A stretch of DNA of 64,000 nt. It comes from G942493375 sp942493375. GTDB taxonomy: Bacteria > Armatimonadota > UBA5829. Below the pieces are notes generated by a model, which saw only the letters and a program-made list of their open reading frames with translations, did not search any database and was not told the DNA's origin. The stretch spans positions 4,650,001 through 4,714,000 of the forward strand of contig OW818698.1 in NCBI GenBank assembly GCA_942493375.1, written 5' to 3'. Below, in pieces: positions 51,522 through 61,395 of this stretch; the stretch's first letter is position 1; each line of letters opens with the position of its first letter. A program made the translations under genes and the position numbers.

Positions 51522-53990
51522 ATGGGTAGAATCTCGAAACTGTTGTTTGGAATGGTGACTGTAATTATGATGACAAATTCAGCAAACGCAATTGTTGTGA
51601 TGCCTGATGAACAAATGACCGCACATCAGTGGGTAACCGGCAAGTTTGGTGGCTTACTTAATACAGTGCAACCGAATCCGGGGCTGGAAGTTGTATCGAA
51701 TTACGATGCAATACAGAGAAATAATCGATTTGGCAACCCACTGCAAATTGGCGGAGTCAAATATACGCATGGATTGTTCTGCCATGCTCCCAGCAAGATT
51801 GTTGTCCGGTTGCCTGGGCCCGGTAAGTCGTTTTCATCATTTGTTGGACTCGATTCACACGCCGGCGGTGGAAGCGTTGTATTTACAGTCAAGGTGAATG
51901 GTAAGGCCGCATTCCAGTCGGAAGTCATGAAACAGGGAATGGAACCTCTTGATGTGAAAGTGGCTTTAAATGGATCGAATCAGTTTACGATTGAAGTAGA
52001 TTCTACTTCTGACGGTATAAGCTGTGACCAGGCTAACTGGGCAGATGCTAAAGTTACTTTAGCTGATGGTAAGAGCATATGGCTTGCTGATCTTCCGTCA
52101 GTTGGTGGGCCGGTTGTTGTTGATAAAGAGCTGCCGTTCACGTTCACCTATGGAGGACAACCGTCTGCCAGATTGCTCGAATCATGGAAATTCGATAAAA
52201 CATCCATAAAACTCGACCCAAATCGAACGCAGCACAACTTGATATATTCTGATCCTGATACCGGGCTTGAAGTTAAGTGTGTCGCAATAGAGTATCTTGA
52301 CTATCCGACTGTTGAGTGGACTGTCTACTTCAAGAATACCGGAACAGTTGATACTCCGATTTTGGAAAACATACAAGCATTGGATATGAAAGTGGAACGC
52401 GGACATTATGGGGAGTTCACTCTTCACCACTTCGTCGGAAGTCCGTGTGCTGTCAATGATTATGCTCCTCTTCAAACAATGCTGGAACCAAAACTAAATA
52501 AGAAAATAGGTGCCGCCGGAGGGCGTCCTACCAACACCGATATGTCCTACTTCAATCTGGAAGCCCCAACCCAACAGGGGGTCATAATCGCAGTAGGATG
52601 GCCGGGACAATGGTCAAGTGAATGGTTAAGGGATGATGGTGTAATGCTCAACGTTAAGGCTGGTCAGGAGCTTACACACTTCAAGTTGCATCCGGGTGAA
52701 GAAGTACGGACACCTCTGATTGTATTGCAGTTCTGGAACAAAGACTGGATCAAGGCGCAGAACATCTGGCGTAAATGGATGCTGGCATACAATGTCCCCA
52801 AAGTCGGAGGAAAAGTGCCGGAACCGGAACTATTTGGCTGCAGTTCCCATTTCTTCAACGAAATGCAGGATGCTAACGAAGATAACCAGAAAATGTGTAT
52901 CGACCGCTACCTTGAGGAGAAAATCAACATTAAGCACTGGTGGATGGATGCCGGATGGTACCCGTGCGAAGGCGTAGGCTGGCCAAAAACAGGCACATGG
53001 GAAGTCGATACCAAACGGTTCCCCAACGGACTCCGTGCGATCAGCGACCATGCACACTCTAAAGGTGTAAAGACAATAGTCTGGTTCGAGCCTGAGAGAG
53101 TTCATCCTGATACCTGGCTGACCCAGACACATCCGGAATGGATATTGGGTGGAAAAGATGGCGGTTTGCTCAACCTGGGCAATCCTGAAGCATTCGACTG
53201 GCTTACCAAACACGTTGACAAACTTATGAACGATCAGGGCATCGACCTATACCGCCAGGACTTCAATATGGACCCTCTGGGCTACTGGAGAAGTAACGAT
53301 ACAGAAGACAGGCAAGGCATAACTGAGATCAAACACGTTATGGGATACCTTGCTTACTGGGATTACTTACGTGAGAAGCATCCGGATATGTTTATCGACT
53401 CCTGTGCATCAGGTGGCCGCAGAAACGACTTGGAGACCATGCGCAGGTCGATTCCTCTCTGGAGAACGGACTACAGGTGCGAACCAGTCGGCACGCAGAG
53501 CCACACTTATGGGATATCGTTCTGGATTCCCCTCTCAGGGACAGGTTCGCAGGATGTAGACTCATACATCTTCCGCAGCAACATGGTGCCATACACCAAT
53601 CTGCTGTTGGATATCCGATCAAAGACGCAGGATTATGACTTGTTGAGAAAGCTGACTAAGGAGTGGGGAAAGATCGCTCCATACTATTATGGTGACTACT
53701 ACCCACTGTCTGCATTCACAACAGCAAACGATGCATGGATGGTTTGGCAGTTCGATCGTCCCGATCTGGGAGAAGGAATGGTCCAGGCCTTCCGCAGGGC
53801 AGATAGCCCCTGTGCAGCAATGGGTTTCCAATTAAAAGGCCTCGATCCCAATGCCAAATACCGTGTAACCAACGTCGACATAAAAGGCACCAAAACAATG
53901 ACCGGCCAGCAGTTGATGGAGAAATACCTGCTAATAGAAATCCTCCACCAACCCGGAGCAGCAGTCATCACCTACAAAAAGGTCAAGTAA
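51522..53990 (+). CDS. Exported alpha-galactosidase-like GH36 enzyme with NPCBM domain
   Basis: A signal peptide (residues 1-23) is followed by an NPCBM-type carbohydrate-binding module (YTHGLFCHAPSKIVVRLPG). The catalytic part is a GH36/GH27-clan barrel: HWWMDAGWYP, VWFEPERV, nucleophile Asp580 in YRQDFNMDP, DSCASGGRRND and acid/base Asp650 in LWRTDY. These features match alpha-galactosidases and related alpha-galactoside or N-acetylgalactosaminidase enzymes. CGGAGA precedes ATG 51522; the upstream in-frame ATG 51498 lacks a site. It probably releases alpha-linked galactose-type sugars outside the cytoplasm, alongside the GH2 enzyme that follows. Exact specificity is not determinable. Confidence 0.9.
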   Translation: MGRISKLLFGMVTVIMMTNSANAIVVMPDEQMTAHQWVTGKFGGLLNTVQPNPGLEVVSNYDAIQRNNRFGNPLQIGGVKYTHGLFCHAPSKIVVRLPGPGKSFSSFVGLDSHAGGGSVVFTVKVNGKAAFQSEVMKQGMEPLDVKVALNGSNQFTIEVDSTSDGISCDQANWADAKVTLADGKSIWLADLPSVGGPVVVDKELPFTFTYGGQPSARLLESWKFDKTSIKLDPNRTQHNLIYSDPDTGLEVKCVAIEYLDYPTVEWTVYFKNTGTVDTPILENIQALDMKVERGHYGEFTLHHFVGSPCAVNDYAPLQTMLEPKLNKKIGAAGGRPTNTDMSYFNLEAPTQQGVIIAVGWPGQWSSEWLRDDGVMLNVKAGQELTHFKLHPGEEVRTPLIVLQFWNKDWIKAQNIWRKWMLAYNVPKVGGKVPEPELFGCSSHFFNEMQDANEDNQKMCIDRYLEEKINIKHWWMDAGWYPCEGVGWPKTGTWEVDTKRFPNGLRAISDHAHSKGVKTIVWFEPERVHPDTWLTQTHPEWILGGKDGGLLNLGNPEAFDWLTKHVDKLMNDQGIDLYRQDFNMDPLGYWRSNDTEDRQGITEIKHVMGYLAYWDYLREKHPDMFIDSCASGGRRNDLETMRRSIPLWRTDYRCEPVGTQSHTYGISFWIPLSGTGSQDVDSYIFRSNMVPYTNLLLDIRSKTQDYDLLRKLTKEWGKIAPYYYGDYYPLSAFTTANDAWMVWQFDRPDLGEGMVQAFRRADSPCAAMGFQLKGLDPNAKYRVTNVDIKGTKTMTGQQLMEKYLLIEILHQPGAAVITYKKVK

Positions 53991-53996
53991 GCCTAT

Positions 53997-54096
53997 TGTC
54001 ATCCTGAATCCAATGTCATCCTGAGGAACGAAGGATCTGCTTTTATAGAATTGAGTATTCCAAAAGCAGATCCTTCACTACGTTTAGCATGACACA
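53997..54096. repeat. GTCATCCTGA-type inverted repeat, followed by CCGTGTATTCCGTGG-type sequence
   Basis: GTCATCCTGAGGAACGAAGGATCTGCTTTT is inverted relative to AAAAGCAGATCCTTCACTACG...ATGACAC, so the region folds as one long hairpin right after the GH36 stop. The next 90 bases (CCGTGTATTCCGTGG, GTCTTTGTGGCTTTGCGTGA) look like another dispersed repeat type. Confidence 0.85.
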
Positions 54097-54224
54097 AATC
54101 CCCTTCCCATTCCGTCCCTTCCGTGTATTCCGTGGTTAAAAAAAATAGAAAACCAAATTGCGTCTTTGTGGCTTTGCGTGAGACAATAATAAATCGAAAT
54201 CCCCCGGCAATTGGAGGCAATGAT

Positions 54225-57200
54225 ATGATCCGTCTGTTTAGTGTTGTCCTGTTGGTATCCTGCGTGTTGATGGCAATGTGCTGTTGTGCATTTGGTGATG
54301 GTCCTGTGAAACCGGGGGAGTATGTAAATGCAGATGCAGCCTGGCTGGAACGCACTGGCGGAGTATTATTGAATATCCCTGGGCAATCATCATTCTTCAG
54401 CAATGGCAACCTTACTTTTCCAATAAAAGTAGCCAAGCCGGCTCAATACAAGATGCTCATTATAGCTTTCGGAAGCGTGGTAAAGACAGCTAACGGTGAA
54501 CTAGACGCGATAATGGCTTTTTCAATCGATGGACAGGAAATATGCCGTTGGACAACTTCACCAGGTCAAGCAGTATTCAGCAGTACTCCTCTGAAACTAA
54601 AACCTGGCACTTACAACGCGAGTATATCCTTCGTCAATGACTACTCCGATACTGCAGCAAACCAGGATCTAAACCTGTTCGTAAAAGGATTTGCATTTGG
54701 ACCAGTTGCTAATAATAACGCCACTCCCGATGTCGAATTGGCTGGCAAACCGGTCTCCGAATATGGTGCCGTTATCAACGGGATTCTATCGCCAAAAATT
54801 GATGTAGTCAAAAAGAAGGCCCAATTAGGTATCCCACCATACTATCCTCCGGTTAAAAAACTGACCTATAAACCAAGAGTTATTCCCACTGATCAGATTG
54901 TAGTGAAGCTCAAAAACGGGGTATCATTCAAGCTCAAAGATTATGATAAAGTAGTTGCCCTTGATGGTGTGTGGAAGTGTTCCGGTCTGACTAACAGCAA
55001 AGAGCCATTTGATGTCTCTCAGCTATCGTCTGACTATGCAAAGCGTGATTTCAACGACACAGGCTGGGACGACATTAATGTACCAACTAACTGGTACGAT
55101 AAATACCCCCAGGCCAGACAAACCAGCGCTCCCTATGTCAGGGGCTGGTACCGTCGATCATTCGATGCACCTGCACAGGAAAAAGGTAAGAGTGTCACAC
55201 TCCACTTCGGAGTCATCGGTTACGAAGCCAAACTCTATGTAAATGGGGAGTTTGCCGGCACTCACCACGGGGACTTTACTCCCTGGAATATAGATATCAC
55301 AAAATATGTTAAGTTTGGTGAGTCCAATACACTTGCGATGGATGTGCTATCAGATGTCGGCGCTGTCCCTCCTGTAAAGCATGTATATGGCTCTCAGTGG
55401 GCCATAGACAACATCAAAGGTGGTCTCTGGCAAAATGCAAGTTTGCGCTATGTTCCGAATGTCTATGTTAGCCGGGCACTGGTTTCTCCGAACCTTGCCA
55501 AGTCCAGTATTCGCATAGACTACTGGATAACAAATGCCTCCAGCCAGGATCGCAATGTACAGCTGGGGGCAGTCGTGCAGTCTGCTATCAAATCAGATGC
55601 AGGTTCCGGATTGTCATTTTCAACTCCTAATGATATAACCCTTACTCCCGGTGAGAACAAAGGCTATATTGAAGTAAAACTCAAAAAACCGAAGCTCTGG
55701 ACACTTGAAGATCCTTACCTCTACCATTCTATATTAACTCTCACTGAAGGCAAACAGATAGTTGCCGCACATGCAGAGAGATTCGGCTTCCGTGACTTCA
55801 AAGTAATCGGCCCTAACTTCTATCTGAACGGCAAACGGGTCTACTTATTTGGTGAGAACCTGGCTTCTATGGGATTCAACGGCGTTGCTGGTGATCAATC
55901 GAAAGAAGCCGCACGGATTGCCAAAATACTGGTGGGCTTCAAGGAGCGTGGTTATGTGATAGTCCGCACACCCCATATGCCCATTGTACCTCTTGTATTG
56001 GATGTAGCAGATGAAGTCGGAATGATGGTCTTTGACGAGTGGGGATGGGCATTCAGTAACTCTTTGGATAAGAACCTTTTTGAGAGTACTAATCTACAGG
56101 AAGTCACCGAGTGGGTCTACAGGGACTACAACCATCCAGCTGTTGTTATGTGGTCGTGTGGAAATGAAGTTGTATACGGTGGATATCCATTCGTCTATGA
56201 TCAGATGAACAAGCAAGTGGAGCTTGTCCACAAGCTGGATATCTCCGGAAGGCCTGTAAGCAGCTTTTCAGGTTCCGCAGCGGATTATGGGACTGAAAAA
56301 CTTACGACAGACGTACTCGATCTGCACACATACATCGGTCTCTGTATTCAGGAATGGACAAGGCTCGAAGAACGTCTGACTGATGTTATAAAAACCGACA
56401 CAAAGACATACGGCACTGCCGGTAAACTCGACATGCCTTTCGTCGTGTGGGAATGCGTAGGATTCTCATGGGGTGGAATGAGTGATGAAAGCTTCAAGAT
56501 TGGTGATGTAGATGCATACGCTAACTACGCCGCACGGCCTACTAACTGGGGACAGCCGAATGGAATAGGATTCGGCGGCGCTATCGGCCTTGCTGCTTCT
56601 CTTGATCCTGACCGTGGATGGCATTATGGCGAACAGGTTGTAGGAAAGCGGATACTGGAAGCTCTTCGATATCGCAATTCAATACAGGGATACGCCCCCT
56701 GGTTCTTGAACCCGGATTTGGATGCAGCAACTCTATGGAACCAGCGGACACTGTGTGGTCTTCGTGGTCCAAACAACAATGGAATAGTCCTCCAGCACCC
56801 GTTTGCAGGCAGGACTTACGCTGAAAATCTATATATAGTCAACAGCCAGAACAAGGCCTGGACAAATCTGAATCTACAAATAAGCCTGGTTGATCGTAAA
56901 GGTCGTCAATACCAGATTGGTCAGGAATCCATAAATAAACTTGCTGCCTGGCAGAAACTTGATCGACCAATCAAGCTGACTTTCTCAAAGAACATACCAG
57001 CCGGTCAATATCAACTGCGGATGAAGCTTTCAGATGGTACTAAAGAAGTAAGCCGGAACTTCTACAATACCTACATACAGAACCAGTCAATTCTCACCGC
57101 ACCAATAAAGACTGCCCTGAGAGTTGCTGTGCTCAAACCTGAAGACGATCTCGGAAGCAAGCTGGTTGGCATTCTGGCTGACACACATATAGATGCTAAA

Positions 57201-58364
57201 CAGATATCTAGTGTTAACGACATATCAGGATATGACGTAATCATAGTCCCGCCCGCAGACAAGACAAATTCAATGCTCAATCCTTTAGCTAACCGCAAAC
57301 TAATTATGAAATGGGTTTCCAATGGGGGAACGGTTCTTGCACTTGAACAGAACTATACCGGCAGAATATGGTTTGGGCAGACAATCACCGACTGCCAGAA
57401 CACTCTTACAGACCTTGTGCTACCTCAGCACTCAATATTTGCAGGACTCACCCAGCAGGAGTTCGATACCTGGGACAATACCGACTATGGTAACAGCATC
57501 AAGCGTGGTCTTTCCCCGTTCACTAAAAATGCAATCGCCGCCCGTCCACCGCAGCTGGGAACAAGCGGTGTTTTCAATGCAGTAGCTGAAGGCAGCATCG
57601 GCAAGGGCAGGGTGCTTCTGAGTCAACTCTCTGCAACTGCCCTGTGGAACAAAGACAGCGTTGCGACTACCTATCTTAGAAATCTGCTTGCCTACGTTCT
57701 CAGTGGCAAACCAGCCGATACAGTGAGACCATGGGAAGCAAACCGGGAAGAAGTAGAGCTGAGTCTTGAAGAAGCAGTGCCAATAGACCTGAAGCCACAC
57801 ACCAACCGGGGATTTGCAGATGATATAGCATCAGATGAAAAGGGAGGCTGGACCGATCAGGGCAACAACGACTTCAGCACAGTCCAGCCAGGTTTGAAAA
57901 CATTGAATGGCGTCCCTTTCAATATAATCGATCCTGCATCCAATAACAACAAAAGCTGCATCGTCCTGAAAGGTGCCAACCGGCAGTACTTCCCGGCAAC
58001 TGTCAATGGCATCAAGATCGGCCTGAAAGCCAGCCACCTGTACTTCCTGCACGCCCTCGCCTGGGGAGGGGCCAGCAGCGAAGTAGCCCGTTATCAGGTA
58101 AACTACACTGACGGATCAACAGTAAATATTCCAATTAAAGATGGACAAAATATCGCCGACTGGTTCACTCCAGGCTCTCTCCCTGAAGCCGAATCCGGAA
58201 TAGCCATAAAAAATCCAGCTGGATTTGAAGTAAGACTATGGCTCCACGCCTGGAAAAACCCTAAACCCACAACAGAAATTCAGTCCATAGACTTCATCTC
58301 CAACACCACCGGCCCAGTCCCAGTCCTGGCTGCAATAACGGGAAGAAAAACCGATAACGAGTAA
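54225..58364 (+). CDS. Exported GH2-like beta-glycosidase, multidomain
   Basis: ATG 54225 has GGAGG 7 bases upstream and starts a signal peptide (LFSVVLLVSCVLMAMCCCAFG). After about 200 residues of beta domain comes the GH2 series: a jelly-roll (DDINVPTNWYDKYP, RGWYRRSFDAP, LYVNGEFAGTHHGDFTPW), an immunoglobulin-like domain, and a TIM barrel with FYLNGKRVYLFGENL. The acid/base is Glu648 (WSCGNEV) and the nucleophile Glu743 (VWECVGF). Its 1379 residues exceed typical GH2 enzymes by a few hundred; the extra C-terminal part contains a Rossmann-like DYDVIIVPP segment and a beta domain. It could be a beta-galactosidase, glucuronidase or mannosidase. It lies between GH36 and a nucleotidyltransferase-like gene. 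Confidence 0.87.
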   Translation: MIRLFSVVLLVSCVLMAMCCCAFGDGPVKPGEYVNADAAWLERTGGVLLNIPGQSSFFSNGNLTFPIKVAKPAQYKMLIIAFGSVVKTANGELDAIMAFSIDGQEICRWTTSPGQAVFSSTPLKLKPGTYNASISFVNDYSDTAANQDLNLFVKGFAFGPVANNNATPDVELAGKPVSEYGAVINGILSPKIDVVKKKAQLGIPPYYPPVKKLTYKPRVIPTDQIVVKLKNGVSFKLKDYDKVVALDGVWKCSGLTNSKEPFDVSQLSSDYAKRDFNDTGWDDINVPTNWYDKYPQARQTSAPYVRGWYRRSFDAPAQEKGKSVTLHFGVIGYEAKLYVNGEFAGTHHGDFTPWNIDITKYVKFGESNTLAMDVLSDVGAVPPVKHVYGSQWAIDNIKGGLWQNASLRYVPNVYVSRALVSPNLAKSSIRIDYWITNASSQDRNVQLGAVVQSAIKSDAGSGLSFSTPNDITLTPGENKGYIEVKLKKPKLWTLEDPYLYHSILTLTEGKQIVAAHAERFGFRDFKVIGPNFYLNGKRVYLFGENLASMGFNGVAGDQSKEAARIAKILVGFKERGYVIVRTPHMPIVPLVLDVADEVGMMVFDEWGWAFSNSLDKNLFESTNLQEVTEWVYRDYNHPAVVMWSCGNEVVYGGYPFVYDQMNKQVELVHKLDISGRPVSSFSGSAADYGTEKLTTDVLDLHTYIGLCIQEWTRLEERLTDVIKTDTKTYGTAGKLDMPFVVWECVGFSWGGMSDESFKIGDVDAYANYAARPTNWGQPNGIGFGGAIGLAASLDPDRGWHYGEQVVGKRILEALRYRNSIQGYAPWFLNPDLDAATLWNQRTLCGLRGPNNNGIVLQHPFAGRTYAENLYIVNSQNKAWTNLNLQISLVDRKGRQYQIGQESINKLAAWQKLDRPIKLTFSKNIPAGQYQLRMKLSDGTKEVSRNFYNTYIQNQSILTAPIKTALRVAVLKPEDDLGSKLVGILADTHIDAKQISSVNDISGYDVIIVPPADKTNSMLNPLANRKLIMKWVSNGGTVLALEQNYTGRIWFGQTITDCQNTLTDLVLPQHSIFAGLTQQEFDTWDNTDYGNSIKRGLSPFTKNAIAARPPQLGTSGVFNAVAEGSIGKGRVLLSQLSATALWNKDSVATTYLRNLLAYVLSGKPADTVRPWEANREEVELSLEEAVPIDLKPHTNRGFADDIASDEKGGWTDQGNNDFSTVQPGLKTLNGVPFNIIDPASNNNKSCIVLKGANRQYFPATVNGIKIGLKASHLYFLHALAWGGASSEVARYQVNYTDGSTVNIPIKDGQNIADWFTPGSLPEAESGIAIKNPAGFEVRLWLHAWKNPKPTTEIQSIDFISNTTGPVPVLAAITGRKTDNE

Positions 58365-58372
58365 ACAAATAG

Positions 58373-58403
58373 TGTCATTCTGAACGCAGTGAAGAATCTG
58401 CTG
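58373..58403 (+). repeat. GTCATTCTGAACGCAG-type repeat, half copy
   Basis: GTCATTCTGAACGCAGTGAAGAATCTGC is nearly identical to one arm of the elements at 5941 and 20344. No inverted partner is nearby. Confidence 0.85.
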
Positions 58404-58438
58404 TGAATGCCGGGTCGTATTCCATAGTGGGTGTTATC

Positions 58439-58447
58439 TGTTATAAT
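58439..58447 (+). promoter_or_regulatory. Extended -10 promoter for the nucleotidyltransferase gene
   Basis: TGTTATAAT is identical to the extended -10 sequence before the Gfo/Idh/MocA gene and lies about 43 bases before the GTG start. Confidence 0.5.
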
Positions 58448-58489
58448 GACTAATGTTAAATTACAACAATTCCCAGTCAGGTGATACTC

Positions 58490-58807
58490 GTGGACATAAC
58501 TGATGAGAGATTTTTAGATATGATAGACCGGGTAAAGAATGCAGTGCATCCTCAGCGCATAATACTCTTTGGCTCGGTTGCTCGAGGTCAAGCCCGTTCG
58601 GATAGTGATATAGATATCCTCGTTGTCATGCCTGATGGCACTCATAGACGCAATACAATGACTGATATCTATCGGGCCCTGCTGGGCACCAAAATGGACG
58701 TTGATATAGTTGTTGCCACTGTGTCCGATATTGAGAAAAATGCTGAGATATCAGGACTTGTATACCGGGAAGCTCTGAGTGAAGGAATACAACTCTATGC
58801 AGCATAA
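58490..58807 (+). CDS. MNT-type nucleotidyltransferase-fold protein without HEPN partner
   Basis: The pol-beta superfamily signature is present: ILFGSVARGQARSDSDIDILVV, giving GSxARG and DxD, with a third Asp in MDVDIVV. At 105 residues it fits minimal nucleotidyltransferases (MNT), often antitoxins that adenylylate a HEPN toxin. No HEPN gene lies beside it here: GH2 ends upstream and a minus-strand sialidase-like gene begins five bases after its stop. GTG 58490 has AGGTGAT at proper distance; GTG 58481 lies inside that site. It may be a solitary gene or a half-lost pair. Confidence 0.87.
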   Translation: MDITDERFLDMIDRVKNAVHPQRIILFGSVARGQARSDSDIDILVVMPDGTHRRNTMTDIYRALLGTKMDVDIVVATVSDIEKNAEISGLVYREALSEGIQLYAA

Positions 58808-58812
58808 TTCCA

Positions 58813-61272
58813 TTAGTAAACCTCAATCGCCCTAATCACCGTCTCCCGTTTCTCAACCGCCACAACAGGTGTTGTCGGAGAAGATATCCGAGTTCCAGGA
58901 TCACTTGATCTTGTTATGTTTAATCGTATCCTCTTAACCGTGATCGGAGCAAACTGGTGAGAGTATTTGAACTCGCTGGAAGCGCCACCGGATTCTGCCG
59001 CATAATCCTTATACCGCTGTGCGTTGAAAACAGACGGCACAAGGTCAACCCACTCATTCTTGTCATATTGAATGCTGTAATCCAGAGGAACACACTCCGT
59101 GCTGGGCATATCAGCCATCGTGGATTCCCCGGGATATATGTCAATCTTCTTAATCTTCTGATCTTTTGGCCATGAGATCTCGATCCATGCAGGAGTTGTT
59201 GTAAGTGTCAAAGGTCTGTAACGGTTGTCAGGACTGCGCAGTATACAATCAGGCTTTTTGTCACATTCAGATGCCGTCACAACCGCACCCCGCTTAGCGA
59301 CTGCTATATTTCCCGCCCGTGGATCCTTGAGTTTAGTAGCTTTCTTCCCCGGAACAGTCGGATCGTATACATTCCGTGTGTCAGAATTATATGGCGAATC
59401 CGATATTGTCCTGTCAGTTGCTACCGGTTTGTTGTTCAGCTTCCACCTGATCAACCCTACGTCTCTTGGCGCTGCTCCTTTTGGTGTCGGTTGACTACGA
59501 TAGCCGGTGCCGTATGCAGTGATTAACGATCCATCCGGCAGCCGAACAGTGCTCGTAGCCTGGCTGCTTGCCCACCACCCTTCAGCCTCTTTCCGGTTGC
59601 CCTTCCATGAGTGGAGGATATATTTGTGATCCAAATCCCACGTCTTGCCATTGTCCCGACTGACAACTGCCTCTATTCCGAACTGCGGGTAACCATCTGC
59701 AGTATCGATATAACCCTTCCTGACAACATAAGTCATCACGATATCCCCGTTCGGCATCAGCACCATACAAGCGTGATGTCTGCCCCATTCGTAAAGCCAG
59801 TTCAGCTTCGACCACGTAAGCCCGTTATCTTTGGAAATCGATACTGCCAATCCGCCATAGTGATCTATCTCGTCCTTAAATCTGTCAGGATTGTCCGTTC
59901 GGCAGGCAGCTACAATATCCCCGTTCTTCGCCCGCACAAATGCCACTTCATTGACAGCATACATCTCAGGGATTTTAACCTCATCCCGCCACGTTTTGCC
60001 AACATCATCGCTGAACCTTATATATCCCTGGAAGTGCCCGTCAGGCTGCATATTGTCGCTGCAGTATGACATCAACCGGGTCACCTTACCAGGCTTATCC
60101 TTGTCCACCAGCACAGGGTCCCACTCATACCAGCCTCTTCCATTGGAAGCTGGAGGCACATCGATTGTATTCCCCCAGGTCTCTCCGAAATCCGAGCTGA
60201 AGTAGTGCTTCCCCATATTCAACATCAAATTGCCGCCGCCAAGGTTGGTCAGCCCGATTGCCAACCCTCCAGCTTCCGATGATACCAGCTTGGGTTCACT
60301 CCAGGTTAGACCCAGATCATCGCTGTAAAGTGTTTCTGCCCGGTGTGGATAATCGTTGCCTTCCAGCAGAAGCAACCGGTTCTTTTCCGGCATATAGGCT
60401 ATATAAGGGACAGCCATAAACCGGTTCAAATCCTCCGATACCATCTCCATCTTTGCTGACAGATTGATCTCCTTCCCCACACCTGCCCGCTGCCGGACAA
60501 CATGCTTCCGCCATCCACGCTGGTTTACTATAGCTTTGGATAATGTCGTCCCGTCTTTTTGTACTTTAATATCATCTATATCCATACCGGTTCTCCCTGA
60601 TCTCCTGTCAATGCTGATTACCACACCGGATACCGTTGCCATCCGTCGGTCACAGTCGTATTTCTTAGTCTCATAAACAACCTGTTTGCCATCACCACCG
60701 ACCCACACAGCCTTGCCCCAGACCTTGAGTTTGGCTGTGTCTACATATAGATTGAATTGAACGGTAACATCATGCCCACCCTTAAATGCTTCATTGATGA
60801 ACGTTGGAGTTCCATCCGGTCCATCCTTGCCTATAAGCAGCTGCCACCCGTCCGCAGTGCTGACCCACATCACCCGGTAAGCATCTACAGCATATGCGCA
60901 GAGTCCTACGGTAGAATCATCAGACATACTCCCGGCAGCAAAAGCCTTAAACGACAGATTCACCACTCCTCCGGACAGAGACGGAATGTATTTCATGAAT
61001 ATGTTTTCTGTAGTAGTTGATGTTGCAGTGTTCCCTTGTATATAATTGCCGGTCCAGCCGTGTTCACCGCTGCCAAGTGAAACATCACCAACGTCCCCGC
61101 CAATATTCGGCGCCACAAGGTTCCACTCCAACGGCTTCGCCTTTATTGAGGCCCCAGGTTTCAACACCTTACCATCAAAATTATCTGAAAACACAGTATT
61201 GCTTGCAGGCATACACGCCGTGCCTGTCATGATAATGAATGCGACAACAAGAAAGAAGAATCTGAGCCTCAT
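58813..61272 (-). CDS. Exported sialidase-like (BNR) protein with discoidin-like C-terminus
   Basis: On the minus strand, ATG 61272 has GGAGG 9 bases upstream and begins a hydrophobic leader (FFFLVVAFIIMTGTAC) that could be a weak lipobox or plain signal peptide. An N-terminal jelly-roll-like domain is followed by a six-blade sialidase propeller with at least five Asp boxes: SDDLGLTWSEP, SDFGETWG, SDDVGKTWRD, SKDNGLTWS and SRDNGKTWD. The C-terminal 170 residues resemble a discoidin (F5/8) sugar-binding domain. The propeller predicts an exo-sialidase or other BNR glycosidase; the Arg triad was not traced. An upstream start at 61323 would add 17 polar residues. It ends five bases from the MNT gene on the other strand. 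Confidence 0.85.
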   Translation of the reverse strand: MRLRFFFLVVAFIIMTGTACMPASNTVFSDNFDGKVLKPGASIKAKPLEWNLVAPNIGGDVGDVSLGSGEHGWTGNYIQGNTATSTTTENIFMKYIPSLSGGVVNLSFKAFAAGSMSDDSTVGLCAYAVDAYRVMWVSTADGWQLLIGKDGPDGTPTFINEAFKGGHDVTVQFNLYVDTAKLKVWGKAVWVGGDGKQVVYETKKYDCDRRMATVSGVVISIDRRSGRTGMDIDDIKVQKDGTTLSKAIVNQRGWRKHVVRQRAGVGKEINLSAKMEMVSEDLNRFMAVPYIAYMPEKNRLLLLEGNDYPHRAETLYSDDLGLTWSEPKLVSSEAGGLAIGLTNLGGGNLMLNMGKHYFSSDFGETWGNTIDVPPASNGRGWYEWDPVLVDKDKPGKVTRLMSYCSDNMQPDGHFQGYIRFSDDVGKTWRDEVKIPEMYAVNEVAFVRAKNGDIVAACRTDNPDRFKDEIDHYGGLAVSISKDNGLTWSKLNWLYEWGRHHACMVLMPNGDIVMTYVVRKGYIDTADGYPQFGIEAVVSRDNGKTWDLDHKYILHSWKGNRKEAEGWWASSQATSTVRLPDGSLITAYGTGYRSQPTPKGAAPRDVGLIRWKLNNKPVATDRTISDSPYNSDTRNVYDPTVPGKKATKLKDPRAGNIAVAKRGAVVTASECDKKPDCILRSPDNRYRPLTLTTTPAWIEISWPKDQKIKKIDIYPGESTMADMPSTECVPLDYSIQYDKNEWVDLVPSVFNAQRYKDYAAESGGASSEFKYSHQFAPITVKRIRLNITRSSDPGTRISSPTTPVVAVEKRETVIRAIEVY

Positions 61273-61395
61273 ATGATGAAACCTCCGCTGGAATCTATGC
61301 AGCGGGTTAATATTATCAAGCAATTATGATAATATCAAACTTGAGCACGGATTTTACTAACACGCGTTACCAAGCGGTTCAATTAAAATTGTGAT

